Shown: positions 49,606 to 59,176, numbered from the stretch's first letter. The stretch is DNA of 64,000 bases from SZUA-100 sp965248135 (GCA_965248135.1 CBDFIN010000012.1:1426001-1490000), one strand, 5' to 3'. The notes: a model not told the origin generated them from the sequence alone. Program-made: numbers and translations.

Positions 49606-52496
49606 TGGCAAAGAAACCGCTTCCCAAACATGCGGGCGTCGTTGTTGCCCATGCCCGCAACGATATCACTATTCCCTATTTCTCAACGGTGCTTGCACCG
49701 GTTGATGATACGCTGATCACGCGGGGTAACGGCAAGGGCCTTAAGCTCTATGACGAGATTGAACGTGACACCCATGCATGGTCCGTTCTGCAAAAGCGCA
49801 AGAAAACATTGGTAGCGCGAGAATGGGTGGTAGCGCCGGGCGGCGATGCGCCCGTTGATCAAGAGGCTGCGGATTTCATTGAAGAACAATTGAAGTCGAT
49901 GCCGTTCGACAAGATCTGCGAGGATCTGCTCGACGCCACACTAAAAGGCTTTGCGATCAGCGAAATCATCTGGAAGCGCGATGGCAATCGCATTGTGGTT
50001 GACAAGGTCATCACCCACGATCAGCGCCGCTTTGTCTTTGACGAAAAATGGAAGCCGCGCCTTTTAACCTGGTCGAACATGCTTGAGGGCGAGCAGCTGC
50101 CCGAAAAGAAATTCATGATCCACCGCCACGGCGTCAAGGGCAACAACCCTTATGGTCTTGGACTTGGAACACGCCTCTTTTGGCCAGTGCTGTTCAAGCG
50201 AGAAGGCGTTGCCTTTTGGATGCACTTTCTGGAGAAATTTGCTGGCCCAACCGTCGTCGGCAAAGCCCCGGTCGGCATGCTCGATGAAGAACAGCAAAAA
50301 TTTCTCAACTCCCTTGAAGCTGGCGCCCAGCGAAAATCAATCGTCATTCCGATCGATGCCGACATTGACATGCTGGAAGCGAAACGTTCCGGCGCGGTCT
50401 CCTATGAGGACTGGTGTAAATATTGGGACGGCCAGATGTCGGTGGCCACCCTCGGTGAAATGCTGACAACCAATATCGGTGATGTGGGTTCGCTTGCCGC
50501 CGCCCAGACTCACGCGGAAATTCTTGAATTGCTGGTTGATGCGGATGGTGATCTCCTGGCCGATACGCTGGCGGCAACCATTTTCCATTGGCAGACCGGC
50601 TTTAATTTTCCGGCTGCGAAAACACCGAAAGTCTATCGCATCCGGGCAAAAAACGAAAAGGAAGAAGCGGAGACCCGGAAAGCCAAAGCAGAAGCGGCAA
50701 TGGCCGAGAACAAGGCAATAAGGGAAATTATCGCCACCGCCGCCAAGATCGACGATGACAAGAAAGCGGAGACATTCATCACCAGTTTTGATGTCATCCG
50801 GTCATTGGATGAAGATGTTATCAAAACGCTGGTTGAAATGCGGGCGCAATTCGGCATTAAGGAAACGATTGACGATGCGGACAAACCGGAAGACGATCCA
50901 CTTAAAAAAAAAGACTCCGGTAATGTAGCCTTCGCTGAGGATGCGCGGGGCGATCTGGCCGAAGAGCTGCATGATCACGCCATGCCAATTATCAAGGCGC
51001 GACTTGACGCGATCCGCACCGAGCTCGATGCGGCATCAAGTCTTCAGGACGCCGCCCGCCGCCTGCTTGAATTGAGGGCGTCATGGTCACCCACGGCAAT
51101 GGCAAAGCTCTTTGCGCCGGCCTTCGAGCTTGCTGCCCTTCAGGGCCGTGACGCGGTGTTGCGCGAAATGGATGGCGAAGACGATCAAGAGGCGTGGCTT
51201 GCCCTGGCAAGCCGGGGAATAGGGCGCATCAAAGCTGCATTCGCCGATCCACAATCAACCTCACAGCCGTTCCTTGAGCAGATTGAATATTTCAAACAGA
51301 AGGAGCGCAAACCAACAAGGCGCTGGCAGGACGCCATGCACGGTGATCATGACCGGGTATTTGTGGTTGCAGGCGCGATTGATGATGATCTTATTTCAGA
51401 TTTTCAAACATCCATCGGCAGGGCGATCACGGATGGCACAACCTTGCGTGATTTTCGCAAGGACTTTGATGCGATCGTTTCAAAGCATGGCTGGTCTTAC
51501 AAGGGCGAGCGCGGCTGGCGTTCAAGAGTGATTTTCGAGACCAACATTAGAACATCCTATATGGCAGGTCGGTTAGCCCAGATGCGCGATCCCGCTGTTA
51601 TCAAACGCCGACCCTTTTGGGAATATCTGCATGGGGTCACCCGCAAGCCGAAAGTGCCGCGTCCAACGCATAAATCATGGCACGGCTTGATTTTGCGCCA
51701 TGACGATCCTTTCTGGCGCGATCATTTTCCACCCAATGACTGGCTGTGCTCCTGCGATGTGCGCACGCTTTCCAAACGCGATCTGGAGCGGCGTGGCCTT
51801 ACCGGGCCGGACGAACCGCCACCGGTCACAAAGGTTCCGCACAAGGACAAAGCTACCGGCGATACGATCATGCTGCCGGAAGGTGTTGGCTATGGTTGGA
51901 ATTATCAACCCGGCGATCTGTGGCAGCGCGGTCTTGTGCCGTCCAGGATAGAAAAAGCAATCGGCAAGCAGGTTGTCGATATCGATCCGGTTTCGGAACT
52001 CATTACTTCCGGCAAACCATTCAAGGCAAAGCGTCTACCAGAAGGCAAATCCGATGAGTGGTATCTCGGAAAATTCCTGAAGGCTTTTGGTGCGAAAGAT
52101 GGCAAGCCGGCCATCTTCAAGGACAAGGCGGGTGGTCATCTGGTGATATCGGATCAATTATTCCGCAACGCAGCTGGTGAATTAAAGATCTCCAAATATG
52201 GCCGCAAGCTCGATGTCATGTTTATGGCGGAGACCATCAAAGACCCGGACGAGATTTGGATGGGTATCATCGAACGAGGGATTCACGGTCATGAGGGCAG
52301 AACCGAAAGGTTGATTGACCGGCGCTATATTCGCACCGATCCCAAAACCGGCATTGTCGCAATCTTTGAGTTAGTCAAGGACGTGTGGTCCGGCAAGACG
52401 ATTTTCGCGCCACTTGCCAAACGCGGCAAAAAAATGGCGCCAAACCAGATCGATAAAAGGCGCGGTGGCAAGCTGATATACCAGCGTAGCAAATGA
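49605..52496 (+). CDS. portal (DUF935) - head morphogenesis (gpF) - nuclease-like fusion
   Basis: 963 residues combining what in Mu are two genes. 1-~430: DUF935 portal (KLYDEIERDTHAWSVLQKRK, KFMIHRHGVKGNNPYGLGLG, QMSVATLGEMLTTNIGDVGS). ~480-760: Mu F-like minor head protein (ISDFQTSIGRAITDGTTLRD, RVIFETNIRTSYMAGRLAQM, HFPPNDWLCSCDVRTLSKRD). ~830-960: C-terminal domain resembling the PBECR/EndoU-barnase-like phage nuclease module (DPDEIWMGIIERG, GIVAIFELVKDVWSGKTIFA). An Asp/Lys-rich linker (KPEDDPLKKKDSG) joins portal and F. Intact. Confidence 0.88.
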   Translation: MAKKPLPKHAGVVVAHARNDITIPYFSTVLAPVDDTLITRGNGKGLKLYDEIERDTHAWSVLQKRKKTLVAREWVVAPGGDAPVDQEAADFIEEQLKSMPFDKICEDLLDATLKGFAISEIIWKRDGNRIVVDKVITHDQRRFVFDEKWKPRLLTWSNMLEGEQLPEKKFMIHRHGVKGNNPYGLGLGTRLFWPVLFKREGVAFWMHFLEKFAGPTVVGKAPVGMLDEEQQKFLNSLEAGAQRKSIVIPIDADIDMLEAKRSGAVSYEDWCKYWDGQMSVATLGEMLTTNIGDVGSLAAAQTHAEILELLVDADGDLLADTLAATIFHWQTGFNFPAAKTPKVYRIRAKNEKEEAETRKAKAEAAMAENKAIREIIATAAKIDDDKKAETFITSFDVIRSLDEDVIKTLVEMRAQFGIKETIDDADKPEDDPLKKKDSGNVAFAEDARGDLAEELHDHAMPIIKARLDAIRTELDAASSLQDAARRLLELRASWSPTAMAKLFAPAFELAALQGRDAVLREMDGEDDQEAWLALASRGIGRIKAAFADPQSTSQPFLEQIEYFKQKERKPTRRWQDAMHGDHDRVFVVAGAIDDDLISDFQTSIGRAITDGTTLRDFRKDFDAIVSKHGWSYKGERGWRSRVIFETNIRTSYMAGRLAQMRDPAVIKRRPFWEYLHGVTRKPKVPRPTHKSWHGLILRHDDPFWRDHFPPNDWLCSCDVRTLSKRDLERRGLTGPDEPPPVTKVPHKDKATGDTIMLPEGVGYGWNYQPGDLWQRGLVPSRIEKAIGKQVVDIDPVSELITSGKPFKAKRLPEGKSDEWYLGKFLKAFGAKDGKPAIFKDKAGGHLVISDQLFRNAAGELKISKYGRKLDVMFMAETIKDPDEIWMGIIERGIHGHEGRTERLIDRRYIRTDPKTGIVAIFELVKDVWSGKTIFAPLAKRGKKMAPNQIDKRRGGKLIYQRSK

Positions 52497-52703
52497 CAAG
52501 TTTATATTGGCGGAGGTGCCGGGGAAGCGAGCCTTGCGAGCGACGGCGGCAATTACAAGAGGCGTGGAGGTCCGTAGGACCGACGGGGAACAAAAAAGAC
52601 CGGCAGGGATGATCCTCCGGTCTCTCGGTGGCAAGGATTTCGAGGGCAGTCATCGCCCCACTTGCCACAGCCCATATATAAGCGACAAAGGTGAAGAATT
52701 CAA
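52497..52703. repeat. intergenic region with repeat B2
   Basis: 52509-52550 (GGTGCCGGGGAAGCGAGCC, TTGCGAGCGACGGCGGC) matches the B unit inside gemA. Further hairpins (GGTCCGTAGGACC; GACCGG...CCGGTC) follow. No gene. Confidence 0.65.
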
Positions 52704-53162
52704 ATGGCCTTTAGCTATGAGATCGAGATCAAGGATCGGCAGCTTCGAAAGATGCTGGTCAAAAAGCTTGCAAAGCTGGGTGATCTTTCCGGTTTCCATG
52801 CCGATGTTGGCGAGCATCTTCTCAACACAACGAAAGACCGCTTTGATAGCGAAACCGCGCCGGACGGTTCCAAATGGCCGTCACTTTCACCCGTCACCAT
52901 TGCTTCCCGGCTGAAGCGCGAGGGCAATGCGGGCATTACCAAATTGCGTGAGAGCGGACGCCTGATCGGCTCAATCAATTACCGCGCCAGCGCGGAGGAT
53001 ACGCGGATCGGCTCGCCGGTGATCTATGCGGCCATTCATAATTTTGGCGGCGAGGCCGGGCGCGGCCATGCAATCGAAATCCCGCAAAGGCAATACATAG
53101 GCGTGTCACCGGAAGACGAACAGGTGATTTTCGATATGGCTGAGGATTGGCTGGAAAACTAA
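52704..53162 (+). CDS. phage virion morphogenesis protein (gpG-like)
   Basis: 152 residues: VGEHLLNTTKDRFDSETAPD, GSKWPSLSPVTIASRLKREG, LRESGRLIGSINYRASAEDT and IYAAIHNFGGEAGRG identify the Mu gpG/P2 gpS family (tail completion or virion morphogenesis). Complete. Confidence 0.92.
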   Translation: MAFSYEIEIKDRQLRKMLVKKLAKLGDLSGFHADVGEHLLNTTKDRFDSETAPDGSKWPSLSPVTIASRLKREGNAGITKLRESGRLIGSINYRASAEDTRIGSPVIYAAIHNFGGEAGRGHAIEIPQRQYIGVSPEDEQVIFDMAEDWLEN

Positions 53163-53558
53163 TTTTTTCCGCCCGCCCATCCGGGCGTACGTCCGTTCAC
53201 GGCCTTGCACGACGCAGCGCGCCGTTTGACCTGCCACGGAGGGCGAGTTTATTACGGCCAGTTTTCGAAAATTTGGCAATCTCTATACTTCGCCATTGAG
53301 CGCCGTTCGCCTTGTCGCTGGCATCTTCCTACCAAAAAATTGTTCAACCCCCGTTAGACCCCCGTTAGAATCGCCCTAATCGCCGGTTTGTTCTGACACC
53401 AAAGCTGCGATTTGCCGATTACCTTGAAATCAGGCCAAATCAGGGTCATGATAGCCGTTCATTCGGTATTTTATTAATTTCACATTGGGCGGACAATGTC
53501 CGCCCGACATTTGTTTGCGATGTTGTCATTTTAGCCGTGCACAAACGAACGGTTGAAA
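53163..53558. other. intergenic region: repeat A2, tandem CCCCCGTTAGA, hairpin
   Basis: Repeat A2 at 53170-53246. CCCCCGTTAGA twice at ~53347-53368. GGGCGGACA-a-TGTCCGCCC at 53487-53505 (perfect 9-bp stem) shortly before the protease gene. Nearly 400 bp without a gene is unusual in this compact prophage; a late promoter or terminator may lie here. Confidence 0.55.
53170..53246 (+). repeat. repeat A2 (reference copy)
   Basis: GCCCGCCCATCCGGGCGTAC, GTCCGTTCACGGCCTTGCAC, then a GC-rich hairpin and GACCTGCCACGGAGGG. Best match to the inverse of A1 in gemA. Confidence 0.8.
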
Positions 53559-54668
53559 ATGACAACGCCAAAGAAATCCGCCCGCATTGAGGTATTTCGC
53601 CCCGGCACCTTCACGCCGATGAAAGGTGGCCCTGTGACATTTTCCGCCGACGATCTCTCAAAAATCGCGGAAAACTACGATGCTCTAAACCATCCCGTTC
53701 CAATCGTTGTCGGCCACCCGAAGGTCGACGATCCGGCCTATGGCTGGGTCAAGAGCTTTTCATACGATGGGGATAACGAGCGCCTGTTAGCTGACGTTGA
53801 GGATATCGAACCGCGCTTTGCCAGCGCCGTCGGCGAGGGCCGCTACAAGAAAGTGTCGTTGGCATTTTTTCCACCCGATGCATCCAGCAATCCGATCGGC
53901 GGCGGCTGGTATCCCAAGCATGTCGGTTTTCTCGGTGGCCGTGCGCCTGCCGTGCCCGGTTTGAAACCAGTGTCATTTTCTGAAGATGACGGGGCGCTTG
54001 TTTTCGAATACGGCGAGCAGGGCTTTGAAGATACCGCTGGCCTTTTTCGCAATATTCGCGAGTGGATTATCGAGAAGTTTTCGGTGGAAGAGGCCGACAA
54101 GGTTTTGCCGTCCTACCGGCTTGAGTGGCTGGACGATACGGAAGTCAAGCCGCCGAAACCGGCTTCGCAGTTTTCAGACCCCGCTGATCCCGAACCCAAG
54201 AAACAAGAAAAGGAGCCGACAGTGACCGGTTCAATAGAATTTGCCGAGCGCGAAAAGACACTCGCAGCCCGTGAAAAAGAGCTCGACATCCGTGACAGGA
54301 AGTCGGCGCATGATGCCAATGTGGCTTTTGCCGATGGCCTTGTGAGTGACAATAAGTTGCTGCCCGCCAAGAAAGATCAGTTGGTCGCGCTGCTTGATGC
54401 AGCGCCCGGCGATGCGGAAATCAGCTTTGCCGACGGCGATAGCGGCACGACTTGGAGCAAAGCCATTAGAGGCTTCCTTTCCGATCTGCCGGAAATCGTT
54501 CCCTTTGGTGAAACCAATGTTCCAGGTGAACAAAATGCCACCATCGCTTTTGCCAGTGACGGCAAGGATGTCGATCCCGATCAGCTCGAAATCCACAACA
54601 AGGCGCTTGCCTATCAGGCGCAACATCCCGGCACGGAATACTTCGCTGCCGTCAAGGCCGTTCAATAG
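53559..54668 (+). CDS. phage prohead protease/scaffold (Mu gpI-like)
   Basis: 369 residues from ATG 53559. Protease part: IEVFRPGTFTPMKGGPVTFS, NHPVPIVVGHPKVDDPAYGW (catalytic His region) and YKKVSLAFFPPDA (Ser region). The C-terminal coiled scaffold part (SIEFAEREKTLAAREKELDI, NNKALAYQAQHPGTEYFAAV-type end) corresponds to the Mu Z scaffold. Cleaves the scaffold during head assembly. Confidence 0.9.
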   Translation: MTTPKKSARIEVFRPGTFTPMKGGPVTFSADDLSKIAENYDALNHPVPIVVGHPKVDDPAYGWVKSFSYDGDNERLLADVEDIEPRFASAVGEGRYKKVSLAFFPPDASSNPIGGGWYPKHVGFLGGRAPAVPGLKPVSFSEDDGALVFEYGEQGFEDTAGLFRNIREWIIEKFSVEEADKVLPSYRLEWLDDTEVKPPKPASQFSDPADPEPKKQEKEPTVTGSIEFAEREKTLAAREKELDIRDRKSAHDANVAFADGLVSDNKLLPAKKDQLVALLDAAPGDAEISFADGDSGTTWSKAIRGFLSDLPEIVPFGETNVPGEQNATIAFASDGKDVDPDQLEIHNKALAYQAQHPGTEYFAAVKAVQ

Positions 54669-54680
54669 GGGTTTTCAACC

Positions 54681-55013
54681 ATGAACACGTTCATTGATAT
54701 TCTGTCACTCACCTTCACCGCAAAGGGCGATTTTAAAGCCTATGACCTGATCGGTTTTGATGATCAGAAAATCACCGCTGACGACGCGGTTGTGAAGGGC
54801 GTTGCCAAGCATCCAGGTTCTGCCGGGCTTGATATCGCGCTCATTGCGATTGGCGTAGCCCGCGTCAAGAGCGTCGGCATCATCAATGCCGGTGAGCGGG
54901 TGATTTCGGCTGCTGCTGGCGGCGTCAAAACCGTCGGTGCTGGCAATAATGATTTCGCCACCGCGCTGACTTCAGCCGGTGACGGCGACTATCTCGACAT
55001 CCTGATCCGCTAA
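54681..55013 (+). CDS. capsid decoration protein (DUF2190-like)
   Basis: 110 residues: beta-rich FKAYDLIGFDDQKITADDAV, IALIAIGVARVKSVGIINAG with GDYLDILIR at the end. Placed between scaffold and major capsid genes, as expected of a DUF2190-type cement protein. Confidence 0.8.
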   Translation: MNTFIDILSLTFTAKGDFKAYDLIGFDDQKITADDAVVKGVAKHPGSAGLDIALIAIGVARVKSVGIINAGERVISAAAGGVKTVGAGNNDFATALTSAGDGDYLDILIR

Positions 55014-55082
55014 CCAGTTCAAATCGCACGTGGTGCAAAGCGCCTTCCAAGATTTGAACCACCAGAAAAGAGACCTTTATTC

Positions 55083-56030
55083 ATGGCACCCGTAAATCAT
55101 CACACCGCAGCCGTTATCAGCCCAATCTTGTCGACCCATGCGCGTGGCTACCGCAATCTGGAATTTATCTCCCACGAGATTTTTCCCCGTGCCAGTGTTT
55201 CAAACCGTTCCATGCGGGTGATCCGGTTCGGCAAGGAATCGTTCCGCATGGTCAACACAAAGCGTGCGCCGGGTGCCAACAAGAAGCGCATCCAGTTTGG
55301 CTACGCATCCGATCCAATCTCGCTCTATCAGGAAGCGCTAGAGGGTGTCGTACCGATCGAACATCAGCAGGAAGCGATGTCGGTGCCGGGCATTGATCTG
55401 GGTCGGGGCGCGGTGCAGATGGTGCTCGATGTCGAGGATCTGAACCTTGAACATGAATGCGCTACCTTGGCGCTTGACGCTAACAACTACGATGCAAATC
55501 ACAAGCTGGCTCTCACCGGCACCGACCGCTGGTCGGACCCTGATTCCGATCCCCACGCCGATGTCGAAGCGGGAAAGGAAGCGGCGCGCCGTTCAATCGG
55601 TCGCTATCCAAACACGATGGCGTTAGGTCCGACCGCTTTTAATGCGTTGAAGTGCCTCCCAAAAATCAAAGAGCAGTTCAAATATACCAGCTCGGAGTCA
55701 ATTACTGCGAATATGCTCGCGGGCTATTTCGATATCGAAAAGGTGGTTGTCGGCAAGGCGGTCTATCTGCCGGAGACGGCGGATGATTCCGAACTCGCCA
55801 ATGATGTTTGGGGCGATGACGCGCTGTTGTGCTGGGTACCGCGTGGCGACGGCAATTTCCAGGTGCCGTCCTTCGGCTACACATACGAGCTCAATGGTTA
55901 TCCGCAGGTCGAACAGCCCTATTACGAACGTCCTGTGTCGTCGTGGATTTATCCGACCACGGTCGAGCGCCGGCCTTATCTGGTTGGCGCTGAAGGCGGG
56001 TTCCTGTTCCAAAACGCCGGGGCGGAGTAA
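55083..56030 (+). CDS. phage major capsid protein
   Basis: 315 residues: VNHHTAAVISPILSTHARGY, FISHEIFPRASVSNRSMRVI, KRIQFGYASDPISLYQEALE, ENVLDVED-like VQMVLDVEDLNLEHECATLA and GYPQVEQPYYERPVSSWIYP. HK97-fold capsid of the type used by rhizobial Mu-like phages rather than classical Mu T. Preceded by a 69-bp gap with a good SD. Confidence 0.85.
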   Translation: MAPVNHHTAAVISPILSTHARGYRNLEFISHEIFPRASVSNRSMRVIRFGKESFRMVNTKRAPGANKKRIQFGYASDPISLYQEALEGVVPIEHQQEAMSVPGIDLGRGAVQMVLDVEDLNLEHECATLALDANNYDANHKLALTGTDRWSDPDSDPHADVEAGKEAARRSIGRYPNTMALGPTAFNALKCLPKIKEQFKYTSSESITANMLAGYFDIEKVVVGKAVYLPETADDSELANDVWGDDALLCWVPRGDGNFQVPSFGYTYELNGYPQVEQPYYERPVSSWIYPTTVERRPYLVGAEGGFLFQNAGAE

Positions 56031-56035
56031 CGGTC

Positions 56036-56506
56036 ATGGATGAGAAAACTTCAAAAGTCACACTGACTGGACCTGCCAAGATCAACGGCAAACGCCGCGA
56101 GGCGGGTTGGAATGGCGAGGTCAGCGAAGAAATCCGTGATCAGCTTGTCAAAGCCGGATGCCTGCCACAGCCAACCGAGATTGAAGAGGATGGCGATGAA
56201 ATGAGCATCGTGGATGCTCTTCATCAGATTGTTGCGGACCAGAAATCGCATAGTGCGAAAATCAAGGTCAATGATGTCAACAGAATGCTTGGTCGAAAAA
56301 TTAGCCGCGCTCAGTTGGATGAAGCGCTTGTTGAATTCGAAACCGCAGTGAGGCCGATTGTTGAATTGATGATTGGCGAGGATCTAAAATCCTACCAGAC
56401 CAGCAGTGGTGATTGGGACAAGGACAAGCTCAGCGAAGCGATTGGCCAGTCTATCACGGACGAGGATTTAGCCAGCGCCGCAATCATCGCTTCCGGCAAG
56501 GAATAA
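56036..56506 (+). CDS. phage head-region hypothetical protein
   Basis: 156 residues. The first 40 (VTLTGPAKINGKRREAGWNG) look like a small beta domain, then DALHQIVADQKSHSAKIKVN and NRMLGRKISRAQLDEALVEF. Follows capsid in the place of HI1506-type Mu proteins. Function unknown. Confidence 0.65.
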   Translation: MDEKTSKVTLTGPAKINGKRREAGWNGEVSEEIRDQLVKAGCLPQPTEIEEDGDEMSIVDALHQIVADQKSHSAKIKVNDVNRMLGRKISRAQLDEALVEFETAVRPIVELMIGEDLKSYQTSSGDWDKDKLSEAIGQSITDEDLASAAIIASGKE

Positions 56507-56546
56507 CCCGAACCGCCCAGATTTTTGAAAGTACACACCAACCCCA

Positions 56547-57026
56547 ATGGCAGAAATCATCACCATAGACGAGCTGAAGCTGCACATCGTTGAAAACGAG
56601 TTGCTGCAGATCGCCGGTATTGGCTCGTTTAACACCGCCGATGGTCGCGCGCTTGATCTGCCCAAGATTGAACAGGCGATCAAGTATGCGAGTGACATCA
56701 TCACCGGTCATTTGCGCAAGCGTTACGCGATTATCGACACGCTTGCGGTTGGCGATCAGCCGGACATGCTGAAGGGCATTGCAACCGATATCATCCGCTA
56801 TCGGTTGCGTAGCCGGTCGGGTGACAAAAACCAGGTCAGCGAAGAAGTGCGCGACCGTTATAATCAAGCGATGTCCTATCTCGGCAAGGCTTCGCGTGGT
56901 CTGGTCGATGTGCTTTTCATCGCCGACAACGACCAGCCAGATGAGCGCGGCGGTGCACAACAACAAGTCCATTTCAGCCATGATACCGTGCGTTCAAATG
57001 ACGTGATGCGGGGCTATCATGACTGA
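56547..57026 (+). CDS. DUF1320 head-completion protein (Mu gp36-like)
   Basis: 159 residues: EIITIDELKLHIVENELLQI, KIEQAIKYASDIITGHLRKR, KGIATDIIRYRLRSRSGDKN match DUF1320, the Mu-like head-tail connector adaptor. Overlaps the next gene by 8 bp. Confidence 0.92.
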   Translation: MAEIITIDELKLHIVENELLQIAGIGSFNTADGRALDLPKIEQAIKYASDIITGHLRKRYAIIDTLAVGDQPDMLKGIATDIIRYRLRSRSGDKNQVSEEVRDRYNQAMSYLGKASRGLVDVLFIADNDQPDERGGAQQQVHFSHDTVRSNDVMRGYHD

Positions 57027-57528
57027 AAACATCGCCGTCATTCATTCACGTCCGCCATCTTTCATCGAAAAAATTGAGGATGCGCTGATCAATGCGCTGA
57101 AGAAAGGTGTGGCCGGCTCAATTAAGGTTGAAGCATTTCCCGCCAATCCTGGCGATTATGATTTTGTCAATCTTGAAGGTGCCGTGCTGGTTCACTATTC
57201 CGGCTCGAACTACAAGCGCCGTGAAGGCCCATCGCAAACCACCCAAAAGCGCCGTTTCAATTTCGCGGTAGTGTTGCTTGTGCGATCCTTGCGCGGTTCG
57301 GGCGGTTCCTATGACGCACTTGAAGATATCCGCAAGGCCATTCAGGGCAACACATTTGCCGGTGCCGGACCCGCCGAAATCGTCTCCGATCAACTTGAAA
57401 GCGAACAGCAGGGCGTGTGGCGCTGGCGCATTGTCTTCGGCATTGACGCACCCGCCGTCGCCCACCCGCAAGGCATTCCGGCGGCGTTAATGCGGCCCGC
57501 ACAAACCAACACAGGATCAGACCAATGA
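57019..57528 (+). CDS. DUF1834 family protein (Mu gp37-like)
   Basis: 169 residues: FIEKIEDALINALKKGVAGS, EGAVLVHYSGSNYKRREGPS, RFNFAVVLLVRSLRGSGGSY, QGVWRWRIVFGIDAPAV. Head-tail joining region protein. ATGA overlap with the next gene. Confidence 0.9.
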   Translation: MTENIAVIHSRPPSFIEKIEDALINALKKGVAGSIKVEAFPANPGDYDFVNLEGAVLVHYSGSNYKRREGPSQTTQKRRFNFAVVLLVRSLRGSGGSYDALEDIRKAIQGNTFAGAGPAEIVSDQLESEQQGVWRWRIVFGIDAPAVAHPQGIPAALMRPAQTNTGSDQ

Positions 57529-57752
57529 CAAAACTAAAGTATTCAGGACCGCTTACACCGCTCAACACAGGCAAAGCCGAACCGGTTTGGCTGAAGCCGG
57601 GTCGTGTTTACACGGGCTTTGATGAAAAAGATCCGCGCGTGGCAACCATGAAGGGCACAGGCCTGCTCACACCGCCCGCAAAAGGCGACACATCACCGGT
57701 CGTTTCGCTCGCCCTGGAAGCAACCAAAACGCCTGCCAAGCCCGCCAAGTAA
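57525..57752 (+). CDS. small Mu gp38-like protein
   Basis: 75 residues: KYSGPLTPLNTGKAEPVWLK, PGRVYTGFDEKDPRVATMKG, Pro/Lys-rich end. Position directly before the sheath gene matches Mu gp38/DUF2635. Confidence 0.75.
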   Translation: MTKLKYSGPLTPLNTGKAEPVWLKPGRVYTGFDEKDPRVATMKGTGLLTPPAKGDTSPVVSLALEATKTPAKPAK

Positions 57753-57767
57753 GAAGGAAAACTTAAA

Positions 57768-59042
57768 ATGCCCGTCAATTTTCATCATGGTCCGGAAGTT
57801 GTTGAACACAAGGATGGCGTGACAATTGTCCGCGACATCAAATCAGCGGTCACCTATATCAACGGCACCGCGCCGATCCAGGAGGTCCATGCCACCGCCG
57901 AGGATAGGGCGGCCTTCATCAACAAGCGCATCATTGTACGCACTCCTGAAGAAGCCGCCCAGTTCGGCCCGCAGATGGATGGCTACACTATTCCCCAGGC
58001 ACTTGATGCCATTTTCGACCAGGGCGCGGGTGGCACCATCATTGTCAACAATGTGTTTGACCCGGATGTGCACAAGGACGGCGGCAATCTTCCCGATCCG
58101 ACCGCCGTTACTGTGCCTGAAATCACCGGCGGAATTGACGCCAATGGCGTGGCCACCGGCATGTCGGGCGCTTACGAGTGTTACAATCGCTTTGGCTATT
58201 TCCCGAAGCTCTTTCTGACGCCGGGTTATGGTTCTGATCCCGCCGTCCGGACTGAAATGGACATCGTTGCCAGCCGCCTTCATGGCCTCGCCTTTGTCGA
58301 TATTCCGATTGGGCTGACCAAACAGCAGGCGGTCGAAACACGCGGTGTTGGCGGACTGGTTGATTTTAATACATCGTCGGCCCGCACAGTCATTTGCTAT
58401 CCGCATGTGAAAGTCGAAGATAAGGAAACCGGTGATCCCCGACTTGAACCGCTTTCACAAAGGCTTGTTGGTGTCACGGTCGCCACCGACCTGGCATTGG
58501 GTCTCAATCATTCGCCATCAAACCGCGAAATTGCCGGTGTGTTCGGGCTGGAAGCGGATATCAATTTCTATCCTTCCGACTACCAGAACGACACCAACTT
58601 TTTGAATGAGGCGGGCATTGTCACATGTATGCGATCGTTTGCCACCGGCTACCGCACCTATGGCAATCGCTCGGCGGCTTTTCCAACATCGTCCCACGTG
58701 GAAAACTTCATTCATGCCCGCCGCATACTTGATGCATCGCATGAGGCTTTTATTTTCTTCTCGATGAACTATGTCGACCGACTTGGTTCGCCACGCAATG
58801 TCGAGGCGCTTGAGGAAGGCATTAATGCATGGCTGCGCACCAAGACCGGCGACGGCGACGATGCCTGGTTTTATGGCGCTGAATACCGCTTCGACCGGGA
58901 AAAAAACACGCCGGAGCAGATCGCCGATGGAAGGTTCTTCTACAAGTTCGAAAGCCATCCGATCTCGGTAATGGAACGCATCACCATCGACAGTTATGTC
59001 GATACCAAATTCATCGCTAATGCGCTCGCATTAGCAGCTTAA
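57768..59042 (+). CDS. contractile tail sheath protein
   Basis: 424 residues: FHHGPEVVEHKDGVTIVRDI, KSAVTYINGTAPIQEVHATA, FFPK-type GYFPKLFLTPGYGSDPAVRT, ALGLNHSPSNREIAGVFGLE and the C-terminal SHPISVMERITIDSYVDTKF. This is the P2 FI/Mu L sheath superfamily, here closest to P2-type. It shows a myovirus. Confidence 0.93.
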   Translation: MPVNFHHGPEVVEHKDGVTIVRDIKSAVTYINGTAPIQEVHATAEDRAAFINKRIIVRTPEEAAQFGPQMDGYTIPQALDAIFDQGAGGTIIVNNVFDPDVHKDGGNLPDPTAVTVPEITGGIDANGVATGMSGAYECYNRFGYFPKLFLTPGYGSDPAVRTEMDIVASRLHGLAFVDIPIGLTKQQAVETRGVGGLVDFNTSSARTVICYPHVKVEDKETGDPRLEPLSQRLVGVTVATDLALGLNHSPSNREIAGVFGLEADINFYPSDYQNDTNFLNEAGIVTCMRSFATGYRTYGNRSAAFPTSSHVENFIHARRILDASHEAFIFFSMNYVDRLGSPRNVEALEEGINAWLRTKTGDGDDAWFYGAEYRFDREKNTPEQIADGRFFYKFESHPISVMERITIDSYVDTKFIANALALAA

Positions 59043-59081
59043 TTAACCCGGCATCGCGGCAAGCGCGGTGCTTGATTAAAC

Positions 59082-59161
59082 CGCCCTCCCTACGTGGCAG
59101 GGCAAGCATCGCGAAGCGATGTGCAAGCCCGTGAACGGGCGGTCGCACGAATGTGCGAGCG
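59082..59161 (-). repeat. repeat A4 between sheath and tube genes
   Basis: Inverse reading: CGACCGCCCGTTCACGGGC, TTGCACATCGCTTCGCGATG, CTTGCCCTGCCACGTAGGG. Same architecture as A1-A3, with a perfect ATCGCTTCGCGAT stem. Confidence 0.78.
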
Positions 59162-59176
59162 AAAGGAGAACAGATT

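Noticed and set aside
52507..52914. 135-codon ORF overlapping gpG
   Set aside because: Shifted-frame reading through repeat B and gpG with no conserved sequence.
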